Of a DNA stretch of 64,000 nt, positions 58,294 through 64,000 are shown in pieces (position 1 is the first letter of the stretch; each line of letters opens with the position of its first letter). The DNA is from UBA11524 sp034104265 (lineage in GTDB: Bacteria; Bacillota; Clostridia; Christensenellales; Aristaeellaceae): the NCBI GenBank assembly GCA_034104265.1, contig JAXEEE010000058.1:25989-89988 (forward strand), in the 5' to 3' direction. Made by a program: the position numbers and the translations under genes. The notes beneath the pieces are model-generated. The model was not told the origin of the DNA and did not search any database. It was given only the letters and a program-made list of their open reading frames with translations.

Positions 58294-59280
58294 ATGAAGA
58301 ACCTGAAGAAGTTGGCTTCCCTGCTGCTGGCGTTGACATTTGTCTTCTCCTTTGCAGCTGTCGCCCAGGCAGACGATGCGCCCATCAAGATCGGCATCAT
58401 CCAGTTCGCCGAGCATCCCTCCCTGGACAACTGCCGTCAGGGCTTCATCGAGGGCCTTGCCGCAGCCGGCTATGTGGAAGGCGAGAACGTCGTTTTTGAT
58501 TACCAGAACGCTCAGGCTGACACCGGCATTGCCGCGCAGATCGCCGACAAGATGGCTGCTGACTGCGACTTGATCTGCGCCGTGGCTACCCCCGTGGCCC
58601 AGGCTGCCTACAACGTGGCTGAGGAAAAGGGCATCCCGGTGATCTACACCGCCGTGTCCGATCCCATCGCTTCCCAACTGGCCAGCGCCGACGGCACCAA
58701 CCCCGGCCAGGTCACCGGCACCTCCGACGCCCTGCCCGTGGAGGCCCAGCTGAAGCTGATCCGTGCCCTGATGCCTGACGCGACCAAGATCGGCATCCTG
58801 CATACCACCAGCGAGACCAACAGCGATTCCACCCTGGCCACCTACAAGGAGCTGGCCCCCCAGTACGGCTTTGAAATCGTGGACAAGGGCATCTCCGTGG
58901 GTGCGGACATCCCCATGGCCCTGGACGCTCTGCTGCCTCTGGTGGACTGCACCACCAATTTGACCGACAACACCGTCGTGTCCTACCTGGCCACGGTGCT
59001 GGAAATGTCCAAGGAAGCCGGCAAGCCCGTCTTCGGCAGCGAGGTTGAGCAGGTTCGCAACGGCTGCGCGGCCTCCGAGGGCATCGAGTACCTGGAGCTG
59101 GGCCGTCAGACCGGCGGCATGGCTGCCAAGGTGCTCAGCGGCGAGGCTGAGGCCAAGGACATTCCCTTCGAGATCATCAGCAATTCCTACCTCTATATTA
59201 ACGAAGAAGTCCTGGCAGAATACGGCCTGACCGTTCCTGCCGAGCTGGCTGAGCGCGCCATCTCCGTGACCGCAGAGTAA
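58294..59280 (+). CDS. trpX: ABC transporter substrate-binding protein, TrpX type
   Basis: This 328-residue protein of the ABC_sub_bind family probably binds tryptophan outside the cell. The signal peptide is LKKLASLLLALTFVFSFAAV, with cleavage after AQA. Family blocks are IKIGIIQFAEHPSLDNCRQG, NVVFDYQNAQAD, DLICAVATPVAQAAYN and IPVIYTAVSDPIASQL. No lipobox Cys is present. ATG 58294 has AAAGGA rather far upstream. The Trp T-box in front and the permease/ATPase behind support the tryptophan assignment. Confidence 0.88.
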   Translation: MKNLKKLASLLLALTFVFSFAAVAQADDAPIKIGIIQFAEHPSLDNCRQGFIEGLAAAGYVEGENVVFDYQNAQADTGIAAQIADKMAADCDLICAVATPVAQAAYNVAEEKGIPVIYTAVSDPIASQLASADGTNPGQVTGTSDALPVEAQLKLIRALMPDATKIGILHTTSETNSDSTLATYKELAPQYGFEIVDKGISVGADIPMALDALLPLVDCTTNLTDNTVVSYLATVLEMSKEAGKPVFGSEVEQVRNGCAASEGIEYLELGRQTGGMAAKVLSGEAEAKDIPFEIISNSYLYINEEVLAEYGLTVPAELAERAISVTAE

Positions 59281-59296
59281 CCCCGGTTTCTCCCCT

Positions 59297-59330
59297 GCCC
59301 GGCCCTTCCTTCCTCCTTGAGGGGCCGGGC
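59297..59330 (+). other. Hairpin between trpX and trpY
   Basis: A 9-bp GC-rich stem GCCCGGCCC/GGGCCGGGC (59297-59305 with 59322-59330) has no T-run. It may protect the trpX message or reduce readthrough, giving excess binding protein. Confidence 0.6.
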
Positions 59331-59381
59331 TTCACCCATGTTCGACTGAAATTGTGCCAAGGCAGAAAGCTGGTTGAAGCA

Positions 59382-60287
59382 ATGAACCTTTCCGCGATCC
59401 TGAACATTATCACCGGCGCGCTGGAGCAGGGCCTTATTTATGGCATTCTGGCCCTGGGTCTGCTGATCACCTACCGCATCCTGGACTTCCCGGATCTGAC
59501 GGTGGACAGCTCCTTCCCGCTGGGCGCGGCCATCACCGCGCTGATGACCGTCAACGGCTATCCGCCGGTGCTGTCCCTGTTTGCAGCGGCGGCGGCGGGC
59601 GCGGTGGCCGGTCTGGTCACGGGCCTGATCCATGTACGGTGCCATGTGCGCGACCTGCTCAGCGGCATCATTACCATGACGGGCCTGTACTCCATCAACC
59701 TGCGCATCGCGGGCAAGGCTAACCTACCCTTCTTCGCCAACGCAACCCTGTTCAAGAATCCCTTCACCAAGTCTCTCGCCGCCTGGATTGCGCCCTACAG
59801 CACGCTGATCATCATCCTGCTGATCGTCCTGGCTGCAAAGCTCCTGCTGGACTGGTACCTGAAGACCAAGGCAGGCTTCCTGCTGCGGGCTGCGGGCGAC
59901 AACGCCAGCGTCGTCACCACCCTGGCGCGGGACGTGGGCACCACCAAGATCATCGGTCTGATGATCGCCAACGCCCTGGTGGCCCTCTCCGGCGCGGTCA
60001 TGGCCCAGCACCAGCGCTCCTTTGACATTTCCATGGGCACCGGCACCATGGTGACCGGCCTGGCCTCGGTGATCATCGGCACGAACCTGTTCAAGAACCT
60101 GGGCTGGATGAAGAGCACCACCATGGTCATCATCGGCTCGGTGCTGTACAAGCTGTGCGTGTCGGCGGCCATCTCCTGCGGCCTGGAGGCTCAGGACATG
60201 AAGCTGATCACCGCCGTGCTGTTCCTGCTGATCCTGATCTTCGCCCAGACCCAATTCAAGCGGAAGAAGGTGCGCATTCATGCTTGA
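59382..60287 (+). CDS. trpY: ABC transporter permease, TrpY type
   Basis: The 301-residue permease has about nine helices and belongs to the branched-chain amino acid/TrpY-like permease group (GALEQGLIYGILALGLLITY, DFPDLTVDSSFPLGAAI, RDLLSGIITMTGLYSINLRI). It forms the membrane channel for the TrpX ligand. ATG 59382 has only a weak ribosome site (GGTTGA). Its last 8 bases overlap the ATPase gene. Confidence 0.88.
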   Translation: MNLSAILNIITGALEQGLIYGILALGLLITYRILDFPDLTVDSSFPLGAAITALMTVNGYPPVLSLFAAAAAGAVAGLVTGLIHVRCHVRDLLSGIITMTGLYSINLRIAGKANLPFFANATLFKNPFTKSLAAWIAPYSTLIIILLIVLAAKLLLDWYLKTKAGFLLRAAGDNASVVTTLARDVGTTKIIGLMIANALVALSGAVMAQHQRSFDISMGTGTMVTGLASVIIGTNLFKNLGWMKSTTMVIIGSVLYKLCVSAAISCGLEAQDMKLITAVLFLLILIFAQTQFKRKKVRIHA

Positions 60288-61053
60288 ACTGCGGAATGTA
60301 TCCAAGACCTACAGCCCCGGCACCGTCCAGGAGACGTGCCTCTTTACCGGCTTCAACCTGTTTATCGAGAAGGGCAGCTTTGTGTCCGTGGTGGGCAGCA
60401 ACGGCAGCGGCAAGACCAGCCTGCTGAACATCCTGTGCGGCTCCATCCCCGTGGACGACGGGCAGATTCTCATGGACGGCCGGGACATCACCCGCATGAA
60501 GGAATTCCGGCGGTATGCCCGCATCGGCCGGGTGTATCAGAACCCTGCCATGGGTACCTGCCCCACCATGACCATCCTGGAGAACCTGTCCCTGGCGGAC
60601 AACAAGGGAAAGCGCTACGGCCTGACTCCCGGCGCCAACCGCCGCCGCATCGGGGACTACAAGGCCATGCTGGCGCCTCTGGGCCTGGGCCTTGAGGACA
60701 AGCTGAGCGTGCCGGTGGGCAGCCTCTCCGGCGGACAGCGACAGACTCTTGCGTTGCTGATGGCCACCATGACCCCCATTGACTTCCTGATCCTGGACGA
60801 GCACACCGCCGCCCTGGACCCCAAGACGGCGGAGATCGTCATGGAGCTGACGGACAGGGTGGTGCGCGAGAAGAAGCTGACCACGCTGATGGTCACCCAC
60901 AACCTGCGCCACGCGGTGCAATACGGCGACCGGCTGCTGATGATGCATCAGGGCGGCGTGGTGCTGGACAAGGCCGGCGAGGAGAAGGCCAACACCCGGG
61001 TAGAGGATCTGCTGGAGATCTTCAACGCCATCAGCATCGAGTGCGGCAACTGA
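60280..61053 (+). CDS. trpZ: ABC transporter ATP-binding protein, TrpZ type
   Basis: This 257-residue ATPase has all canonical motifs: Walker A GSNGSGKTS, Q-loop in RVYQNPAMG, signature LSGGQRQTLAL, Walker B FLILDEHTAALDPK and the H-loop VTHNLRHAV. It powers the TrpXY importer. The ATG overlaps trpY by 8 bases. The operon ends at a terminator 48 bases downstream. Confidence 0.95.
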   Translation: MLELRNVSKTYSPGTVQETCLFTGFNLFIEKGSFVSVVGSNGSGKTSLLNILCGSIPVDDGQILMDGRDITRMKEFRRYARIGRVYQNPAMGTCPTMTILENLSLADNKGKRYGLTPGANRRRIGDYKAMLAPLGLGLEDKLSVPVGSLSGGQRQTLALLMATMTPIDFLILDEHTAALDPKTAEIVMELTDRVVREKKLTTLMVTHNLRHAVQYGDRLLMMHQGGVVLDKAGEEKANTRVEDLLEIFNAISIECGN

Positions 61054-61100
61054 GCAGCGCAAGGGCACATATTGCCAAAAATACGCAGGAAATGCAGAAA

Positions 61101-61130
61101 AACAGGCACATGCTCACTTGTGCCTGTTTT
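61101..61130 (+). terminator. Terminator of the trpXYZ operon
   Basis: A 10-bp stem AACAGGCACA/TGTGCCTGTT (61101-61110 with 61119-61128) is followed by a short T-run. Confidence 0.82.
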
Positions 61131-61146
61131 CTGTCTATGGTAAACT
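61118..61146 (+). promoter_or_regulatory. Candidate promoter of the esterase/ATP-grasp operon
   Basis: The -35 is TTGTGC (61118-61123), overlapping the terminator arm, and the -10 is TAAACT (61141-61146), with a 17-bp spacer. The match is moderate. Confidence 0.45.
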
Positions 61147-61194
61147 AATGGATGCGGCATAAGCCGCCCCACGATTTTTGCAGGAAGGGTTCTT

Positions 61195-61962
61195 ATGATC
61201 GAGAAATGGCCGACGGTGCTGCCCGCGCTGACGGGCAAGCAGCCGCGTACCGTCTATGTCTATGTCCCTGATATGGCCCTGGAGGATCCCGACGCACGCT
61301 TTCCGGTTCTGTACATGTTTGACGGCCACAACGTTTTCTTCGACAGCGACGCTACCTATGGCAAAAGCTGGGGCATGAAGGAATACATGGAGGAAACCGC
61401 CACACCCATGATCATCGTGGCAGTGGACTGCAACCACAGCCCCAACCACGGCCGCCTGAGCGAATACTCCCCCTTCTCCTTCCGTGACCCCAACCTGGGC
61501 AACATTACCGGCCGGGGCAAGAAGTACATGGAGTGGATGGTTCATTCCCTCAAGCCCATGATTGACCACCGCTACCCCACCCTGCCCGAGCGTGAGCACA
61601 CCTTCATCGCGGGCAGCTCCATGGGCGGGCTGATGAGCCTGTACGCCATCCTCGCCTACAACGACGTGTTCTCCCGGGCGGCGTGCCTGTCTCCCTCCAT
61701 CTGGTTTGCCACCAAGGCATTGCACAGGCTGATCGCCGGCGCGGAGGTGGATCCGCAGACGGTGATCTACATGGACTACGGCTCCCGGGAGATGGGCAAC
61801 CACGACAAGATGCGCAGCCAGTTTGCCCGGGTGACAGCGGATCTGCTGGAGAAACGGGTGTTCCTCACCAGCCGCATCGTCCCCAACGGCGACCATTGCG
61901 AGGCCTGCTGGGAGGAGCAGATTCCCTTCTTCATGGGCGCGCTTTTGTACAACAGAGACTAA
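61195..61962 (+). CDS. Alpha/beta-hydrolase esterase (esterase D family)
   Basis: The 255-residue protein is of the putative esterase group (PF00756 type): PVLYMFDGHNVFF, the nucleophile elbow AGSSMGGLMSLYA and a C-terminal His in VPNGDHCEACWEEQIPFF. There is no signal peptide. AGGAAGGG precedes ATG 61195. It is the first gene of a three-gene operon with a second esterase and an ATP-grasp protein, spaced by 16 and 45 bases. The substrate is unknown. Confidence 0.85.
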   Translation: MIEKWPTVLPALTGKQPRTVYVYVPDMALEDPDARFPVLYMFDGHNVFFDSDATYGKSWGMKEYMEETATPMIIVAVDCNHSPNHGRLSEYSPFSFRDPNLGNITGRGKKYMEWMVHSLKPMIDHRYPTLPEREHTFIAGSSMGGLMSLYAILAYNDVFSRAACLSPSIWFATKALHRLIAGAEVDPQTVIYMDYGSREMGNHDKMRSQFARVTADLLEKRVFLTSRIVPNGDHCEACWEEQIPFFMGALLYNRD

Positions 61963-61978
61963 GGGAGGTTTTACGCAC

Positions 61979-62725
61979 TTGCAGACCTACTACACCAAAT
62001 GGTACAGCCCCTCCGTAGGCCGGGACATGGAAATCAAGGTGTACGGCCACGGCGGACGGCCTGTTCTGTTCATCCCCTGCCAGGACGGCCGTTTCTACGA
62101 CTTCGAGAATTACAAGATGACCGACGCCTGGGCCCCCTGGATCGAGAGCGGCCAGTGCATGGTCTTTGCCATTGACACCCTGGACAAGGAGACCTACTCC
62201 GCCAAGGGCGATGCCTACTGGCGCATCCGCCGCCACGAGGCGTGGTTCGCCTACATTACCAATGAGGTGGTACCCTTCATCCGCAACCTCACCAACGAGC
62301 GTAACGGCTGGGAGGGCTATCCCGGGGTGATTGCCTTTGGCTGCAGTCTGGGTGCCACCCATGCCGCCAACCTGTTCTTCCGCCGCCCCGACCTGTTCGA
62401 CGGGCTCCTGGCGCTGTCGGGCATCTACACCTCGGACTACGGCTTCCATGGCTACATGAACGAGGATGTGTACCGCAACAGCCCCGTGGATTACCTGGCG
62501 GGCATGCCCAAGGATCATCCCTTCATTGAGCAGTACAACCGGCACAAGGGCGTCATCGTCGTGGGCCAGGGCCCCTGGGAGATTCCTGCCAGCACCTTCC
62601 GCCTCAAGGACATCTGCGAGGAGAAGGGCATCAACGTCTGCTTCGACATCTGGGGCTACGACGTGAAGCATGACTGGGACTGGTGGTACAAGCAGGTGGC
62701 TGTGCACGTCCCCCACGTGCTGTGA
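61979..62725 (+). CDS. Second esterase-family alpha/beta hydrolase
   Basis: The 248-residue protein starts at TTG 61979, 8 bases after GGGAGGT. It shows an esterase fold with RPVLFIPCQDGRFYDFENY, the nucleophile elbow FGCSLGATHAANLFF (GxSxG) and LFDGLLALSGIYTSDYGF. The C-terminal His candidate is in GYDVKHDWDWWYKQ. It differs clearly from its neighbour, so it is not a tandem duplication. Its place suggests a shared substrate with the first esterase and the ATP-grasp ligase. Confidence 0.82.
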   Translation: MQTYYTKWYSPSVGRDMEIKVYGHGGRPVLFIPCQDGRFYDFENYKMTDAWAPWIESGQCMVFAIDTLDKETYSAKGDAYWRIRRHEAWFAYITNEVVPFIRNLTNERNGWEGYPGVIAFGCSLGATHAANLFFRRPDLFDGLLALSGIYTSDYGFHGYMNEDVYRNSPVDYLAGMPKDHPFIEQYNRHKGVIVVGQGPWEIPASTFRLKDICEEKGINVCFDIWGYDVKHDWDWWYKQVAVHVPHVL

Positions 62726-62770
62726 GGCCTTGTCTCGCCGCGCGATACTATACAGAAAAAGGTGATCAGC

Positions 62771-63964
62771 ATGAAGAACTTCATTTTCATCTCGCCCAAC
62801 TTCCCCACCAACTACTGGCAGTTCTGCAAGCACCTCAAGGACAACGGCCTGAACGTGCTGGGCATCGGCGATCAGCCCTACAATGAGCTGCTGCCTGAGC
62901 TCAAGAGCAGCCTGACGGAGTACTACAAGGTGCGCTCCATGGAGAACTACGACGAGGTCTACCGGGCGGTGGCCTTCTTCATCTCCCGGTATGGCCGCAT
63001 CGACTGGCTGGAGAGCAACAACGAGTACTGGCTGGAGCGGGACGCCATGCTGCGCACCGACTTCCACATCACCTCCGGCTTCCAGGTGGAGGACATGGCC
63101 CGCATCAAGTACAAGTCCGGCATGAAGCCCTACTACCAGGCCGCAGGCATCCCCACCGCCCGCTACCACATCGTGGATGATTTCGATGGCTGCAGGAAGT
63201 TCATCGATGAGGTGAACTGGCCCGTGATCGTCAAGCCCGACAACGGTGTGGGCGCGTCCCACACCTACAAGCTGAGCAGCGATGATGACCTGCGCAGCTT
63301 CCTCAGGGAAATGGATCCTTCCGTGCGCTATATCATGGAGGAGTTCATCACCGCTGAGGTCAACAGCTACGACGCCATCATCGACAGCCATGGCGAGCCC
63401 ATCTTCGAGACCGGCAACGTGACCCCCAACTCCATCATGGACGTGGTGAACAACGGCGACAACTCCATCTACTACATCGTTAAGGAGCTGCCCGAGGACA
63501 CCCGCAGGGCCGGCCGTGCCACGGTGAAGTCCTTCGGCGTGAAGAGCCGCTTCGTGCACTTCGAGTTCTTCCGCCTGACGGCCGATCATCCCCACATGGG
63601 CAAGAAGGGTGACGTGGTGGCCCTGGAGGTCAACATGCGGCCCTGCGGCGGCTTCTCCCCCGACATGATGAACTACGCCAACTCCACCGATGTGTACAAG
63701 ATCTGGGCGGATATGATCGCCTTTGACAGCACCCAGAAGCCCTGCGGCGAGAAGCACTTCTGTGCCTTCGCCGGCCGCCGCGACGGCAAGAACTTCCGCC
63801 TGACCCATGATCAGCTGCTGTCCAAGTACGCTGGCCAGATGCGCATGGTCACCCGCATCCCCGATGCGCTCGCCGGCGCCATGGGCAATCAGATGTACGT
63901 GGCCGTCTTCCCCACGGAGGAGGAGATGCAGGCCTTCTATGCCGACGCCTGCAACGTGTGGTAA
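62771..63964 (+). CDS. ATP-grasp domain protein (carboxylate-amine/thiol ligase type)
   Basis: This 397-residue ATP-grasp enzyme opens with a pre-ATP-grasp domain (FIFISPNFPTNYWQFCKHLK, LNVLGIGDQPYNELL). It continues with the ATP-binding lobes (WPVIVKPDNGVGASHTYKL, YIMEEFITAEVNSYDAII) and the metal-binding VALEVNMRPCGGFSPDMMN. Such proteins join a carboxylate to an amine or similar group via an acyl-phosphate. I chose ATG 62771 with AAAAGGTGA upstream. The ligand and product are unknown. Confidence 0.85.
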   Translation: MKNFIFISPNFPTNYWQFCKHLKDNGLNVLGIGDQPYNELLPELKSSLTEYYKVRSMENYDEVYRAVAFFISRYGRIDWLESNNEYWLERDAMLRTDFHITSGFQVEDMARIKYKSGMKPYYQAAGIPTARYHIVDDFDGCRKFIDEVNWPVIVKPDNGVGASHTYKLSSDDDLRSFLREMDPSVRYIMEEFITAEVNSYDAIIDSHGEPIFETGNVTPNSIMDVVNNGDNSIYYIVKELPEDTRRAGRATVKSFGVKSRFVHFEFFRLTADHPHMGKKGDVVALEVNMRPCGGFSPDMMNYANSTDVYKIWADMIAFDSTQKPCGEKHFCAFAGRRDGKNFRLTHDQLLSKYAGQMRMVTRIPDALAGAMGNQMYVAVFPTEEEMQAFYADACNVW

Positions 63965-64000
63965 TTCCGGATCAATCCAAAGAACGCCCCGGGAATCGCT

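Overview
The window is GC-rich DNA from a spore-forming Firmicute of class Clostridia. The evidence is sigH in the conserved order mrnC-thyX-rlmB-yacP/rae1-sigH, a spoIID plus spoIIQ-like pair, the darA-holB-ricT cluster, a tryptophan T-box, glgB-glgC-glgD, strong AGGAGG ribosome sites, and consensus sigma-A promoters with 16-18 bp spacers. I cannot fix the genus. Most genes are intact and operons are tight, often with 4-bp ATGA overlaps.

Layout. 1-4670: glycogen operon glgB-glgC-glgD (minus), cut by the left edge. 4818-10059 (plus): spoIID, an M23 protein, glmS and a MATE exporter. 10115-11604 (minus): sigma factor and membrane anti-sigma pair. 11746-13031 (minus): DAHP synthase behind a Tyr/Phe-rich leader peptide with mutually exclusive hairpins, which I read as a transcription attenuator. 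13050-16677 (minus): sigH, rae1, rlmB, thyX, mrnC. 16783-20226 (minus): two tandem tRNA-Lys genes, a ferredoxin, and darA-holB-ricT. 20257-23574 (minus): a decayed patch with an esterase, a sugar permease that has lost its last codons to a stop, a Y-family polymerase fragment joined in frame to it, a cluster of an 8-bp repeat, and a truncated sensor kinase. 23794-25489 (plus): rRNA methyltransferase and flavin oxidase-like gene. 25509-33488 (minus): an L,D-transpeptidase/CapA fusion, a DUF368 lipid-carrier transporter, and a 1272-residue leucine-rich-repeat surface protein with a small secreted neighbour. 33636-37321 (minus): three-gene sensor system.

37366-55622 (minus) looks like one 18-kb carbohydrate operon. 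It starts at a good promoter followed by two LacI-type operators 72 bp apart and ends at a strong terminator. It encodes two ABC sugar importers without an ATPase, two binding proteins (one a 979-residue fusion), a DUF5696-like secreted protein, a YIP1-like membrane protein, an NHL/TPR protein, a LacI regulator, an 868-residue probable glycan enzyme and a GH127 beta-L-arabinofuranosidase. I infer uptake and breakdown of a plant-type, arabinose-containing glycan, with the LacI protein as autoregulator.

55771-64000 (plus): tRNA-Leu, a GH109-like Gfo/Idh/MocA protein, an XRE/zinc-ribbon regulator, a Trp T-box controlling a trpXYZ-type importer, and an esterase-esterase-ATP-grasp operon of unknown function.

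Aromatic amino acid supply is controlled at two separate RNA elements: the leader-peptide attenuator on DAHP synthase and the T-box on the tryptophan importer. The most promising undescribed items are that attenuator, the two-operator 18-kb glycan operon, the esterase/ATP-grasp trio, and the long disordered tails on three housekeeping proteins (GlgB, RlmB, RicT).
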